DNA of 64,000 bases from an uncultured Psychrosphaera sp. Its GTDB lineage: Bacteria; Pseudomonadota; Gammaproteobacteria; Enterobacterales; Alteromonadaceae. Below are positions 36,619 to 46,620 of the stretch, one piece after another; position 1 is the stretch's first letter; the number at the start of each line of letters is the position of its first letter. The notes under the pieces were generated by a model. That model was not told the DNA's origin. It saw nothing but the letters and a program-made list of their open reading frames with translations, and ran no database searches. The stretch is from positions 1 to 64,000 of the forward strand of contig NZ_CANMSK010000021.1 in the NCBI RefSeq assembly GCF_947500655.1, given 5' to 3'. The position numbers and the translations under genes are program-made.

Positions 36619-37263
36619 TTACTTGGAGAACAGTCTAAAACTTTTAAATCTCGACTTTAATCTGTCGGGTTTTGGCTGTAACTGACTAATTGGTGCTTTT
36701 TTATGATATCGACCAATAACGGAAGTTAATACTAACGAAGCAATAACTGAATATAGAACCTGCTCAACCGAATAAACTTGAAAGGCAAGAGTAAGAATGA
36801 TCATATCGATTATAAAGATCACTTTCCCGGTATGAATACCATAATGTTTTTCTAAATACAGAGCCAAAATATTTACGCCACCAAGAGAGGCGCCATTTCG
36901 GAATACTAATAAAAGGCCAATACCCATTAAGCCGCCAGCAATAATAGCAGCTAACCATAGTGGAATAACATCAATAACGATCATAGAAGATAAGGCGTCT
37001 GACAAAACTGAAACTAATGCGATGGAGACGATACTTTTAAAGGTAAATGATTTGCCCATTTGTTTAAGCGCAATAACAAAAAATGGTAGGTTAATTAAGA
37101 AGAACCAAGTACCAAGACTTATCTCGTACAGGTTATTTGTGATAGCCGCTAGGCCACCGGTTCCGCCAATTAGCAAGCTACTTGATTGTAAAAAGAAAAA
37201 ACCTAATGCGACTAAGAAACAACCTTCAACTATCGCGTACCATTCAAATGCAATTTTTTTCAT
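36619..37263 (-). CDS. YitT-family membrane protein
   Basis: The 214-residue protein has about five to six membrane helices and the YitT/DUF161 pattern, including GGTGGLAAITNNLYEIS near residues 33-50 and NGASLGGVNILALYLEK. The function is unknown; some relatives have been proposed as transporters. No partner gene is adjacent. A short basic tail follows the last helix. Confidence 0.85.
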   Translation of the reverse strand: MKKIAFEWYAIVEGCFLVALGFFFLQSSSLLIGGTGGLAAITNNLYEISLGTWFFLINLPFFVIALKQMGKSFTFKSIVSIALVSVLSDALSSMIVIDVIPLWLAAIIAGGLMGIGLLLVFRNGASLGGVNILALYLEKHYGIHTGKVIFIIDMIILTLAFQVYSVEQVLYSVIASLVLTSVIGRYHKKAPISQLQPKPDRLKSRFKSFRLFSK

Positions 37264-37395
37264 TTTTACCTCAATATATTTGGCCTGCAGTATATGTTTT
37301 TACCCGTTCAATTTCGAGTATAAACTCTAAAAACACTAAATGATTTTTTTACAAAAAAACCAATAATCAGCAAAACGTATTGAAAAAATGACATA

Positions 37396-37424
37396 AAAAA
37401 ACACTGCCCGAGGACAGTGTTTTT
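37396..37424 (-). terminator. rplI operon terminator
   Basis: ACACTG and CAGTGT with flanking A and T runs form a strong stem-loop 35 bp past the rplI stop on the minus strand. Confidence 0.9.
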
Positions 37425-37458
37425 ATTATCTAACTTATTACCGCAAGCGGTGAATAAA

Positions 37459-37911
37459 TTAAGCTTCCGCGATTACTACAATTTTAATTGATGCAGTAAC
37501 TTCAGGGTGTAATTGGATAGCAATATCAAATTCACCTAGTTCACGGATAACGCCTTCAGGCATTTTAACTTCTGATTTAGCTACTTCAACACCGGCTTCA
37601 GTTATTGCAAGAGCAATATCACGAGTACCGATTGAACCAAATAGTTTACCTTCTTCACCAGCTTTAGAAGCGATAGTCACTTCACCAAGACCAGTTACTT
37701 TGTCAGAACGAGCTTCACATGCTGCTAATTCAGCAGCAACTTTCTTCTCTAATTCTGCGCGACGAGCTTCAAACTGTTCAGTGTTAGCTTTAGTTGCAGG
37801 AACTGCTTTTCCTTGAGGGAAAAGGAAGTTACGTGCAAAACCAGACTTAACATTAACGCTGTCGCCTAGTGAACCTAGGTTAGCAACTTTATCTAAAAGG
37901 ATAACGTTCAT
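37459..37911 (-). CDS. rplI: 50S ribosomal protein L9
   Basis: L9 binds 23S rRNA near the L1 stalk. The 150-residue protein begins with [17 protein letters not shown] and has the connecting helix and C-terminal domain of normal length. It is the last gene of rpsF-priB-rpsR-rplI, 14 bp after rpsR, and is followed by a terminator. Confidence 0.98.
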   Translation of the reverse strand: MNVILLDKVANLGSLGDSVNVKSGFARNFLFPQGKAVPATKANTEQFEARRAELEKKVAAELAACEARSDKVTGLGEVTIASKAGEEGKLFGSIGTRDIALAITEAGVEVAKSEVKMPEGVIRELGEFDIAIQLHPEVTASIKIVVIAEA

Positions 37912-37925
37912 ATTTATTATTCCTC

Positions 37926-38153
37926 TTATTGATGTAAGTCAGTGTAAGGTAACAATGCAACATAGCGTGCGCGTTTGATTGCACGAGCTAGTTGACGTTG
38001 ATACTTTGCGCTTGTACCAGTAATACGACTTGGTACGATTTTGCCACTTTCTGTAACATAGTTACGTAGCGTAGCTAGATCTTTATAATCTATTTCTTTT
38101 ACGCCATCAGCTTTGAAACGGCATACTTTACGACGTCTGAAATAACGTGCCAT
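37926..38153 (-). CDS. rpsR: 30S ribosomal protein S18
   Basis: The 75-residue protein has the S18 signature with RRKVCRF near the start and [21 protein letters not shown]18 binds with S6 to the 16S platform. It lies between priB and rplI, as in E. coli. Confidence 0.98.
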   Translation of the reverse strand: MARYFRRRKVCRFKADGVKEIDYKDLATLRNYVTESGKIVPSRITGTSAKYQRQLARAIKRARYVALLPYTDLHQ

Positions 38154-38163
38154 TTGAATTCTC

Positions 38164-38469
38164 CTAATTGAGTATTTCTATATGTTGAGCGTGCAAGGCA
38201 ATAATGGGAGTCCCTTTATTACTTTCGTGGCGATTTAAAAAACCACTCACTTGAACTGCATCACCCACAATAAAATTTTTAATTAACTGTTGTTGCTCTT
38301 TCCCACAGGTTACAACATGAATTCGAATATAAGCATTTCTACTAAACTCTGACTCTTGTTGAATGGACTTATGTTCAATTGAAAATTGACCATGAATCAC
38401 CCCTGCTGGACTATCTGAAAACTTAGGTGCTTTGCAAATCAGGCCACTTAATACAACTTGATTCAACAC
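38164..38469 (-). CDS. priB: Primosomal replication protein N (PriB)
   Basis: PriB, an OB-fold single-strand binding protein, helps PriA restart stalled forks. The 101-residue frame has [21 protein letters not shown] and the [10 protein letters not shown] segment. Position between rpsF and rpsR is diagnostic. E. coli PriB has 104 residues. Confidence 0.95.
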   Translation of the reverse strand: MLNQVVLSGLICKAPKFSDSPAGVIHGQFSIEHKSIQQESEFSRNAYIRIHVVTCGKEQQQLIKNFIVGDAVQVSGFLNRHESNKGTPIIALHAQHIEILN

Positions 38470-38488
38470 TTAAGACACTCCAAACAAA

Positions 38489-38827
38489 TTAAGCAGCTTG
38501 TTCTTTCTTCTCTTCTTTAGCTAAAGGAGAAGCTTCTGTAACTGCGCTATCTTTACGGATAGTTAAGCTACGTAAAACCGCATCGTTATAGCGGAAAGAT
38601 TCTTCTAGCTCAGCAACAACTTCACTTGGCGCTTCAATGTTCAAAAGAACATAATGTGCTTTGTGTAGTTTCTCAATTGGATAAGCTAATTGACGACGAC
38701 CCCAGTCTTCTAGACGGTGGATCTGTCCGTTTGCTTCTGTAATTGTACCAGTATAACGTTCTATCATACCTGTAACTTGTTCACTCTGATCAGGGTGAAC
38801 CATTAAAACGATTTCGTAATGACGCAT
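38489..38827 (-). CDS. rpsF: 30S ribosomal protein S6
   Basis: The 112-residue protein starts [18 protein letters not shown] and has [22 protein letters not shown], typical of S6, followed by an acidic tail. It is the first gene of the rpsF operon, preceded by a promoter with a GC-rich discriminator. Confidence 0.98.
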   Translation of the reverse strand: MRHYEIVLMVHPDQSEQVTGMIERYTGTITEANGQIHRLEDWGRRQLAYPIEKLHKAHYVLLNIEAPSEVVAELEESFRYNDAVLRSLTIRKDSAVTEASPLAKEEKKEQAA

Positions 38828-38921
38828 CGTTAGATTCCTTATGGATTTTTAGCCTCAAAATCAAGCTCAGCCACACTTGAACAAAGGCAAGGAATTAAAT
38901 AAATGGCTGATTTGGGCGCGA

Positions 38922-38949
38922 ATTATACTGTGATTGGGGGATAAAACAA
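38922..38949 (-). promoter_or_regulatory. rpsF promoter, GC-rich discriminator
   Basis: On the minus strand TTGTTT and TATAAT are 16 bases apart and are followed by TCGCGCCC. It lies about 95 bp before the S6 start, leaving a leader that could bind S6-S18 for autoregulation, although I could not confirm that fold. Confidence 0.65.
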
Positions 38950-38972
38950 GAATTAACTGACTAATTAACCAA

Positions 38973-39563
38973 CTATTTACTGGCTTGTTCTTCTGCTTGT
39001 TTTTTTGCTAACTCTTCGGCGGCTTTGAGTTGATCGGCTTTCACTTGGTCAACGAGTGTTTCGTAAGCCAACCTAAGTTGTGGATCGTTAGGATCTGATA
39101 ATATATAAGTAAATACAATTTCACCACGGTGGTTAATAAATACTGTCGTAGGTGTGTTTGTTACCTCAAACGACTTAGCGGCATCATCACCATCCACTAG
39201 TACTTTTAAGTCGAGTCCTCTGCGCTTCATTTCTTTGATTGGTTTTGTTCTTGGGTTTTCCCAAAAACTGACGGCGTATGTTTCAATTCCTTTTTTTACA
39301 TAACCTTTGGAGATAGTTTCTAAACCCGGCTGTAGCTTTTTACAGTAAGGACACCAAGTGGCCCAAAAATGTAAAACATAAGGTTTACCGAGTAAAGTTT
39401 CTGATGAAAGCTCGATAGTGTCATTGGTGATCTGCCAAGCAGGAGCCATAATGGCTTCTATAATAGGATTGCCATCTTCATCCAATTCAGGCTCATCACT
39501 CAAAGCGAATAACGAGAAGCTACATAAAAAAAGCATGGCTAATAATTTAATTTTTAACATCAT
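38973..39563 (-). CDS. TlpA-like thioredoxin-fold protein
   Basis: The 196-residue protein has a signal peptide (about 1-22) and a thioredoxin domain with the active site WCPYC (Cys71, Cys74), so it acts as a periplasmic or membrane-anchored disulfide reductase. A C-terminal lysine/alanine/glutamate-rich helix (about 170-196) follows. An ATG three bases downstream is an alternative start. It is 32 bp after rlmB and probably in the rnr-rlmB transcript. Confidence 0.87.
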   Translation of the reverse strand: MMLKIKLLAMLFLCSFSLFALSDEPELDEDGNPIIEAIMAPAWQITNDTIELSSETLLGKPYVLHFWATWCPYCKKLQPGLETISKGYVKKGIETYAVSFWENPRTKPIKEMKRRGLDLKVLVDGDDAAKSFEVTNTPTTVFINHRGEIVFTYILSDPNDPQLRLAYETLVDQVKADQLKAAEELAKKQAEEQASK

Positions 39564-39595
39564 CTTTTACTTCACTCCTCTAACTATCAAAACGA

Positions 39596-40342
39596 CTAGC
39601 TTCTTTGACGAACCGCTTCAAATAAAATAACCCCAGTTGCTACAGATACATTCAAGCTAGACACAGTGCCTGCCATAGGGATTTTCACAAGCTGGTCACA
39701 ATGTTCACGCGTTAAACGGCGCATACCTGAACCTTCAGCACCCATCACTATAGCCAAAGGTCCTTCAAATTTCATTTGAAACACATCTTTTTCTGCTTCG
39801 CCTGCGGTACCAATGATCCAAACTTGTTCGTCTTGTAACATCTTTAATGTTCTTGCCAAGTTAGTAACAACGATCAATGGCATTACTTCAGCCGCGCCAC
39901 ATGCCACTTTACGTGTAGTTGGCGTTAGCTTAGCTGATTTATCTCTAGGGACGATAACCGCATCCACACCTGCAGCGTCTGCAGTTCTGATCACAGCGCC
40001 TAAGTTATGTGGGTCAGTAACGCCATCTAATACTAATAAAAATGGTGCTTTGCCTGCTTCAGCTTTAGCATCAAGTAAGTCTTTTAAATCTGACTCATCC
40101 TTTTGCTTTCCAGCTTTAACTCTAGCCATTATACCTTGATGTTGTTCGCCATCACTTTTGTCATCTAAAGCTTTTCTAGACATAAACTGAACCGAAACAC
40201 CTAATTCTTTTGCATCATTAATAATGGGTAAAACTCGATCATCTTCACGACCTTTTAATGCAAATACTTCAATAATACGTTCTGGTTCATGCTGTAAAAT
40301 AGCAGCCACTGAATGGATGCCGTACGCTAATTCAACGCTCAT
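39596..40342 (-). CDS. rlmB: 23S rRNA (guanosine-2251-2'-O)-methyltransferase
   Basis: RlmB methylates G2251 of 23S rRNA. The 248-residue SpoU-family protein has [20 protein letters not shown] (motif 1), [13 protein letters not shown] and [15 protein letters not shown] (motif 3, trefoil knot). It follows rnr by 64 bp, the E. coli order. Confidence 0.96.
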   Translation of the reverse strand: MSVELAYGIHSVAAILQHEPERIIEVFALKGREDDRVLPIINDAKELGVSVQFMSRKALDDKSDGEQHQGIMARVKAGKQKDESDLKDLLDAKAEAGKAPFLLVLDGVTDPHNLGAVIRTADAAGVDAVIVPRDKSAKLTPTTRKVACGAAEVMPLIVVTNLARTLKMLQDEQVWIIGTAGEAEKDVFQMKFEGPLAIVMGAEGSGMRRLTREHCDQLVKIPMAGTVSSLNVSVATGVILFEAVRQRS

Positions 40343-40406
40343 TTTTTAACTTACCTACTTAACTGATAACTACGAGTTTTTGTTTATTACTACTGGCTGT
40401 TTATGG

Positions 40407-42923
40407 CTACTTTTTTGCTGACTTACCTGAACTAGCCGAATCTGTTTTTTTAGCCGCTATGCGTTTACCCGCTCGTGACTTAGGTTTTTTCTTGCCACTT
40501 TTTACAGGCTTTTTACGGGAGTCTCTTTTAGGGCTTTTCTCGTCAGTCGACTTGGCGGTTTTACTTTTGCCAGTGCCTCTTTTACCAGAACCGTCAGATT
40601 TCGTAGTATTTGGAACATCACCTTTACGCAATTTATCTCTAATTGACGTAGCAGTGTTATTGGTTCTTTCTTCATTGGCTTTGCTACGAGTTCTTGAACC
40701 TTTGCCAGCGTTAGCTTTTCCATTGCTAGCTCTGCCACCTTGGGTTGGTAATTCTGCCAATTCAAAATCTATTTGTTTTTCGTCTAAATCTACCGCTTTA
40801 ACGCGAACATCTAACTTGTCGCCCAAACGGAAAACTCGGCGATTACGTTCACCAACTAATACGTGACGGTCACCATCGTATTGATAATAATCGTTACCTA
40901 GTGCGGTTATATGAACTAGACCTTCAATATGTAAATCTAACAAACGAACAAAAATACCAAATGAGGTTACTGATGAAATAACACCTGCATGCTCAGAACC
41001 AATATGGTCTTGCATGAATTCACATTTCAACCAAGATTCTACATCTCTGGTTGCTTCATCAGCACGACGCTCTGTCATGGAACATTGTTCACCAAGCGCT
41101 TCTAACTCTTCTGAGTTATACGCGTAATGGCCAGATGTTTTTTGACCTTGTTTGTTTATTATTGCTTTAATTGCTCTGTGAACAATTAAATCAGGGTAAC
41201 GACGAATTGGTGACGTGAAATGTGCATAACCTTCAAGTGCCAATCCAAAGTGACCTATGTTATCGGCTTGATATACGGCTTGGCGCATAGAGCGGATCAT
41301 CATAGTTTGAATTAACTCACCATCTGGTCTTGATAAGTATTTGTTAACCTGAGCACTTAGTTCTTTTGGTGTTGGTTCGTCACCAAAGGTAAGTTCACCA
41401 CCAAGTTCAGCAATAAAACTTCTAAATGCAGCCAACTTACTTGGATCTGGTTTGTCATGCACGCGGAATAAGGCTTCTGCATTATTCTGTTCAATAAACT
41501 GCGCCGCTGATACATTGGCTAAGATCATACATTCTTCAATGATCTTATGTGCGTCGTTACGGGCAACGGTTTCTACTGATTCAATTTTACGTTGAGCGTT
41601 AAAGATAAACTTAGCTTCAACCGTTTCAAATTCAAATGCACCACGCTCTGCACGTACTTGTTTAAGTTGAGTGTACAACTCAAACAAATCAACAATATGC
41701 GGATAGACATGCTGATAACGTTCTCTTTGTTCTTCATCACCGTCTAACATTGCCGCTACTTTGGTATACGTTAAGCGTGCATGTGAGTGCATTACAGCTT
41801 GGTAGAATTTGTGCTCAGACAATTCACCAGCAGCACTAATGGTCATTTCACACACTAGACACAGACGGTCTACCTGTGGATTTAACGAACATAAACCATT
41901 GGATAATTTTTCTGGCAACATAGGTACAACTTGATCAGGAAAATACACTGAGTTGCCTCGTTCAATGGCTTCTTTATCCATTGGCGAGTTATGTTTAACA
42001 TAATGCGATACATCGGCAATTGCGACATATAAACGCCAGCCGCCTGTTGCTAGTTTTTCACTGTAAACCGCATCATCAAAATCTCGTGAGCTTTCGCCAT
42101 CAATAGTCACTAATGGTAGTTTACGTAAATCTACGCGACCTTCTTTGTCTTGTTCGGTTACTTCTGCCGATAAACTCTCAGCAAAGCTACTGACTTCTGC
42201 TGGCCATTCATGCGGAATTTCGTAATTTCTAAGGGCAATTTCAATTTCAACTCCCGGTGCCATATGTTCACCAAGGACTTCAACAACTTTACCAATACCG
42301 CTTGAACGTTTATCTGGACGAGTGACTAACTCAACAACCACCATTTGGCCATGGCGAGACCCAAGTTCTTCGCCTTGTGGAATTATAATTTCTTGTTTGA
42401 TGCGACTATCATCAGGAATGACAACATGTACACCCATTTCAACAAAGTAACGGCCTATAATTGGTGCGGTTCTTGGTTCTAATACCTTAACAACTCGCGC
42501 TTCTGTTTTGCCTTTATGTTCGCCAATCTCTTGTGCTTTAACAACGTCGCCGTGGAATAATTTACGCATTTGACTATGGCTAATATACCAGTCATTTTTG
42601 CCAGGGCGAGTGCCTTCAAGTTGCAAGAAACCGAAACCATCACGGTGACCGATCACTTTGCCAGTTACAAAGTCACTTTCCAGTGGAATTTCATATTTAT
42701 TATGACGATTATATAAAAGCTGACCTTCACGCTCCATGGCACGAAGTCGACGCTTTAACGCCACTTTTAAATCTTCATTTGGGATGTGACACAATTTAAC
42801 CAGTTCGCCAAAACCTAACGGCCCACCATTGTTGTTGATTTGTTCAAGGATAAACTCTCGACTTGCAATTGGTGTGTCGTATTTTTCTTTTTCCCGTGAG
42901 AAGTTCGGGTCGTGTTTTGGCAT
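40407..42923 (-). CDS. rnr: Ribonuclease R
   Basis: RNase R is a processive 3'-5' exoribonuclease for structured RNA and is often cold-induced. The 838-residue chain has a helical N-terminus, two cold-shock domains (about 80-240), the RNB catalytic domain with the metal-binding cluster Asp275, Asp281, Asp283 and Asp284 (TIDGESSRDFDDAV), an S1 domain (about 640-730) and a long Lys/Arg/Ser tail (about 745-838). The tail contains GKKKPKSRAGKR. A promoter lies 47 bp upstream. Confidence 0.96.
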   Translation of the reverse strand: MPKHDPNFSREKEKYDTPIASREFILEQINNNGGPLGFGELVKLCHIPNEDLKVALKRRLRAMEREGQLLYNRHNKYEIPLESDFVTGKVIGHRDGFGFLQLEGTRPGKNDWYISHSQMRKLFHGDVVKAQEIGEHKGKTEARVVKVLEPRTAPIIGRYFVEMGVHVVIPDDSRIKQEIIIPQGEELGSRHGQMVVVELVTRPDKRSSGIGKVVEVLGEHMAPGVEIEIALRNYEIPHEWPAEVSSFAESLSAEVTEQDKEGRVDLRKLPLVTIDGESSRDFDDAVYSEKLATGGWRLYVAIADVSHYVKHNSPMDKEAIERGNSVYFPDQVVPMLPEKLSNGLCSLNPQVDRLCLVCEMTISAAGELSEHKFYQAVMHSHARLTYTKVAAMLDGDEEQRERYQHVYPHIVDLFELYTQLKQVRAERGAFEFETVEAKFIFNAQRKIESVETVARNDAHKIIEECMILANVSAAQFIEQNNAEALFRVHDKPDPSKLAAFRSFIAELGGELTFGDEPTPKELSAQVNKYLSRPDGELIQTMMIRSMRQAVYQADNIGHFGLALEGYAHFTSPIRRYPDLIVHRAIKAIINKQGQKTSGHYAYNSEELEALGEQCSMTERRADEATRDVESWLKCEFMQDHIGSEHAGVISSVTSFGIFVRLLDLHIEGLVHITALGNDYYQYDGDRHVLVGERNRRVFRLGDKLDVRVKAVDLDEKQIDFELAELPTQGGRASNGKANAGKGSRTRSKANEERTNNTATSIRDKLRKGDVPNTTKSDGSGKRGTGKSKTAKSTDEKSPKRDSRKKPVKSGKKKPKSRAGKRIAAKKTDSASSGKSAKK

Positions 42924-42969
42924 TAATACTCGCTTAATAGTTTTTGAATTTGATAGGTTTTATATGTGT

Positions 42970-42997
42970 ATTATAACTCGGTGGATTTATTGAACAA
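42970..42997 (-). promoter_or_regulatory. Candidate rnr promoter
   Basis: On the minus strand TTGTTC and TATAAT are 16 bases apart, about 47 bp before the rnr start. Confidence 0.55.
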
Positions 42998-43065
42998 TGT
43001 TTAGTTTTATTATTTAACCTAAGGTTAGTATAGAAAGTATTAATTACAGCTAGATTACATGTAAA

Positions 43066-43099
43066 AAAGAGTCTGTGATCACTCGACTACAGACTCTTT
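43066..43099 (-). terminator. dUTPase gene terminator
   Basis: AAAGAGTCTGT pairs perfectly with ACAGACTCTTT around a 12-base loop. On the minus strand it is followed by six T, 23 bp past the stop. Confidence 0.88.
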
Positions 43100-43121
43100 G
43101 TTTGTATTATTTCAATCATTA

Positions 43122-43733
43122 CTAGGCTGGGTAAGCAGATTTTAAACCGTTATAAACTAGCTCTTTAAAGTTTGCACTCGATGCATCTGTGGTACGTAAA
43201 ACGTCCATTAATACTTCGTTGTCTTCTTTACCATTCCAGATTTTAATATATTCACCGGTTTTATAACCGTGATCTTGACGGAAGAAATTTAAAACATTTT
43301 TACCAACGTAATGTCTAAATAACTCATCAAAACTCAAATCTGTTTGTTGCATTAATCCGGCAAAGGTATTTACATCGAAACCTTTATCAGCCAAGGTATT
43401 GCTCACCATAGTTTCAATGGTTTCGGCAAATGTAGCTTGAGCTAATGGTTTACTTAATTCTTTTTCAATGTCTGCGGCAATTTCAGCAACACTTTGTCCT
43501 GAAACCAAACGAGCACTTAAACCGAAATGGAAAATATCAATTAGTTCTAAGTGTACTTGCTCGATATCTGGCTCTTGGTGTTTCCACCATTTCCAACCGT
43601 AATGATCTAGCATTTCCGCCAGTTCAACCCACATAGCTCTATGCCATGAAAAGCCTTGTTCACGCCACTGAGGGTGAACTTTAGTATTCATATCGTCCTG
43701 CATTTGTAACATGGTTAATAATTGTTGCTGCAT
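43122..43733 (-). CDS. All-alpha (dimeric) dUTP diphosphatase
   Basis: The 203-residue protein resembles dimeric dUTPases of the all-alpha NTP pyrophosphatase (MazG-like) superfamily: HRAMWVELAEMLDHYGWKWW carries the first EExxE-like acidic cluster and LELIDIFHF the second. It removes dUTP to keep uracil out of DNA and provides dUMP. It is unrelated to trimeric Dut. The ATG at 43733 is used; a GTG nine bases upstream is possible. The gene is alone and ends in a terminator. The usual dut locus after coaBC is empty. Confidence 0.87.
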   Translation of the reverse strand: MQQQLLTMLQMQDDMNTKVHPQWREQGFSWHRAMWVELAEMLDHYGWKWWKHQEPDIEQVHLELIDIFHFGLSARLVSGQSVAEIAADIEKELSKPLAQATFAETIETMVSNTLADKGFDVNTFAGLMQQTDLSFDELFRHYVGKNVLNFFRQDHGYKTGEYIKIWNGKEDNEVLMDVLRTTDASSANFKELVYNGLKSAYPA

Positions 43734-43925
43734 TATATTCACACCATAAAAAATAGTAATTTACTCATTACAGAGCATCATATAATTTTCCATTGAAATT
43801 AACACTACCAAAAAGGTTTTAAATCATTAGTATTCATTTAATTACAAGTGAATATTTGTTGATAAGGACATCAAAAAATATTTGAAAATCGATAATTTTA
43901 TTATTACAAATGTTAGGTACCCCCT

Positions 43926-44579
43926 ATGAAGTCTTTGTTGAAAGCCAGTGTACTGTCTTTAGTTGTTGCTCTTTCCGCCTGCTCTGATGATTCAGAAGAG
44001 GAGGTATTAAACTACCCAGTATTAGAAAATGACTCTGATACTCCATTTGATTTATCTCGCGGTGAATACGCTTGTTATGAAATGGTTACCAGCTTGGGTA
44101 ACATCGAATTAGCCTTAGATGAAAAATATGCTCCTGCCACCAGCTTAAATTTTTACAATTACGTAGAAGACAGCTTTTATGACGGTTTAATTTTTCATCG
44201 AGTTATTTCAAACTTTATGATCCAAGGTGGTGGGTTTGAACCAGGGTTAGTTGCAAAAGCAACTCAAGCCTCTATTGAAATAGAATCTAAAAATGGTTTA
44301 AAAAATTACCGTGGTCGCATTGCTATGGCAAGAACATCAGTCCCCGATTCAGCAACTTCGCAGTTCTTTATTAATACCGTTGATAATGCATTTTTAGATT
44401 ATGGGAATGCGTCAGACGGTTATGGTTATACTGTATTTGGTGAAGTGATTGCAGGTATGGATGTGGTGGATGCAATAGAAGCCGTTGAAACAGCAACTAC
44501 TAATGGTTATGCCGATGTACCTGTGGACGATGTCACTATTGATACGATAACGCCTATGGATTGCCCTGTTTCTGAGTAA
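43926..44579 (+). CDS. Cyclophilin-type peptidyl-prolyl isomerase, lipoprotein
   Basis: The N-terminus is a lipoprotein signal with lipobox LSAC (Cys19) followed by an acidic linker (DDSEEE). The cyclophilin domain from about residue 55 has the active-site FHRVISNFMIQGGG and SQFFI motifs, so the enzyme isomerises prolyl bonds in the periplasm, anchored to a membrane; the residues after Cys19 (SDDS) do not forbid outer-membrane sorting. It stands alone, convergent with a DUF3016 gene. Confidence 0.92.
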   Translation: MKSLLKASVLSLVVALSACSDDSEEEVLNYPVLENDSDTPFDLSRGEYACYEMVTSLGNIELALDEKYAPATSLNFYNYVEDSFYDGLIFHRVISNFMIQGGGFEPGLVAKATQASIEIESKNGLKNYRGRIAMARTSVPDSATSQFFINTVDNAFLDYGNASDGYGYTVFGEVIAGMDVVDAIEAVETATTNGYADVPVDDVTIDTITPMDCPVSE

Positions 44580-44603
44580 TATGATTTATTACTGCTTAAA
44601 ATA

Positions 44604-44635
44604 AAAAAACGAGTTCATATTTGAACTCGTTTTTT
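44604..44635. terminator. Terminator between cyclophilin and DUF3016
   Basis: ACGAGTTCA pairs with TGAACTCGT around TATT, with long A and T runs on both sides. It serves both converging genes. Confidence 0.9.
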
Positions 44636-44671
44636 ATTTTCAATTTTAAATAACATCAACATCAAATAAAA

Positions 44672-45238
44672 TCATTTCCCCATAATGGCGTTTTGTTGTT
44701 CTTGCCAAGCTGGAACCATGTTTTCAATATTTTTATTAAACCAGTCAGTTAAAAGTCGCTTTTCATAATAGTATGTATCATGACTTAAACGATTACTGCC
44801 ACCTCGACTCATAAAAGCCATATCTTTTAATTTTACAGTTTCTATTTTAACTTTTTGTTTGTTAACCAACACTTGATATTCAAACTCAATCATTGGCCAG
44901 TAAAAATCTTTTACTATCCTAATATCGCGACTCATTCCAAAGTTATATTCAACCTGCCCAGCCAAATTAAGATTGGTAACTTTAATTTGTAGTTCAAAGT
45001 CTTCTGGTAATTCAGATGTTAATTTTACCAAGTGTTTCTCTAATTGATTAAACACATTTTTTCTAAATTGAGTTTTTCCTGAATCACCACTACGAATGTC
45101 TGTATATTTATCAGGCTCTTGCCATTTAACGGTAGCCGTTCCGGCATAAGCAACACTTACAAGCAAAGACGTGATAAATAAAGATGTGGTAAATAAGCCG
45201 CTTACACATAATGTAATTTGGTTAATTAGTTTTGCCAT
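44672..45238 (-). CDS. DUF3016 family secreted protein
   Basis: The 188-residue protein has a signal peptide (about 1-32) and a VKWQEPDKYTDIRSGDSGKTQFRKN start, which fits DUF3016. The family is of unknown function in gammaproteobacteria. It probably acts in the periplasm. The mature part has RGGSNRLSHDTYYYEKR near residue 143-159. No operon partner. Confidence 0.8.
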   Translation of the reverse strand: MAKLINQITLCVSGLFTTSLFITSLLVSVAYAGTATVKWQEPDKYTDIRSGDSGKTQFRKNVFNQLEKHLVKLTSELPEDFELQIKVTNLNLAGQVEYNFGMSRDIRIVKDFYWPMIEFEYQVLVNKQKVKIETVKLKDMAFMSRGGSNRLSHDTYYYEKRLLTDWFNKNIENMVPAWQEQQNAIMGK

Positions 45239-45393
45239 TTGAGCGCTCCTATGAAAAATTTTATGTTACGTTATTTAAACTACGTATGTGCTTAGAGCCA
45301 TAAACTTCATATAAGTTTAAATAAATGCTGAATTAACAAACTCATTTCTATACCCTACTGCAATAACGTATTTCCTACAATAGAGTAAAGCCA

Positions 45394-46581
45394 GTGCCAT
45401 TAAGTCATAACAAAGGTCAAATCCATCCAAATGTATGGCTATTGATGTTAGCTCAATCTTTAATTGGTTCGGCTGGCCCTGTTATTGTTTTTGTTGGAGG
45501 CTTTATTGGCTTGCAGCTAGCCCCAACCAAAGTCCTGGCTACGCTCCCCATTGCCTTAATGATCCTTGGCATTGCTTTTTTTATGCTCCCTGTCATTAAA
45601 TGCTTATCGATTTTAGGCAGAAAAAAAGGCTTTATTGTTGCAATTATTGTGGGCGCGTTAAATTGCCTATTTGCCGCTTATGCTATTGAAATTGCAAATT
45701 TTTGGGTGTTTTGTTCCAGTATATTTTTATTTGGCATTGTTATATCCGCCATGCAACAATTTCGCTTTGCAGCGATGGAATCTGTCCCCGACGAACTTGC
45801 CAGTAAAGCGGTGTCTATTCTTTTATTAGCTGGGTTAATTGCGGCATTTGTTGGTCCTGAAGTCGCATTTCTTGGTAAAGACTGGTTTGAAACTGAATTT
45901 GTTGGTTCTTTTGTTGGTGTATCTATTTTGCTGCTTTTATCAATTAGCTTTGTTTCTTTTTATAAACCTGTGTCTAAACAGCAAGAAGAGGTTCAAGCAC
46001 CGCAACGTGAATTAATAGACATTATAAAACAACCTGTATTTTTAGCTTCTATCGTAAGTGCAACCGTTGGCTTTACGGTTATGAGTTTTATTATGACTGC
46101 AACCCCAATAAGCATGCATGTTTATAGTGGTTTTAATATAGAAGATACTAAGTGGGTTATTCAAAGTCATATCATCGCAATGTACTTGCCTTCTTTTTTT
46201 ACTGGCAAGTTAATTCAACGATTTGGCCAAGTCAAAATACTATTGGCAGGCATCCTTGCTTTGTCACTTTGTATAATTATAGGCTTTGCCGGTCATCAGT
46301 ACGTGCATTATTGGGGAGCTTTGGTATTGTTAGGGATTGGTTGGAACTTTATGTTTATAACTGCAACAACATTATTACCACAAAGTTATACACCTTCTGA
46401 AAAATATAAGATTCAAGGTTTAAACGATCTTGTTATGTTTTCTTGCCAAGCCGCAGCTTCATTGTCTGCTGGTTGGGTTATTAATACTCTGGGCTGGAAT
46501 TCAATGTTGATTATTTGTATCCCTTTATTGCTGTTATCTGCAACTGTTATAGTGCACTGGCACAGACGTAATAAAAAATAA
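45394..46581 (+). CDS. MFS transporter
   Basis: The 395-residue protein has 12 predicted helices and major-facilitator features, including a basic GRKKG loop between helices 2 and 3 (residues 72-76). The ligand is unknown. The start is GTG at 45394; no ATG precedes the first helix. An AGCS-type symporter gene follows 39 bp later on the same strand with its own AAGGA site, so they may be co-transcribed. Confidence 0.83.
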   Translation: MPLSHNKGQIHPNVWLLMLAQSLIGSAGPVIVFVGGFIGLQLAPTKVLATLPIALMILGIAFFMLPVIKCLSILGRKKGFIVAIIVGALNCLFAAYAIEIANFWVFCSSIFLFGIVISAMQQFRFAAMESVPDELASKAVSILLLAGLIAAFVGPEVAFLGKDWFETEFVGSFVGVSILLLLSISFVSFYKPVSKQQEEVQAPQRELIDIIKQPVFLASIVSATVGFTVMSFIMTATPISMHVYSGFNIEDTKWVIQSHIIAMYLPSFFTGKLIQRFGQVKILLAGILALSLCIIIGFAGHQYVHYWGALVLLGIGWNFMFITATTLLPQSYTPSEKYKIQGLNDLVMFSCQAAASLSAGWVINTLGWNSMLIICIPLLLLSATVIVHWHRRNKK

Positions 46582-46620
46582 AAATTTAAACACTACAACT
46601 ACCTCTGCGAAGGAATAACT

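Noticed and set aside
40459..40866. 135-codon plus-strand open frame
   Set aside because: It is the antisense of the Lys/Arg-rich RNase R tail, a common artefact of such composition.
46582..46620. Glycine riboswitch before the AGCS symporter
   Set aside because: The gap is only 39 bp, too short for an aptamer.
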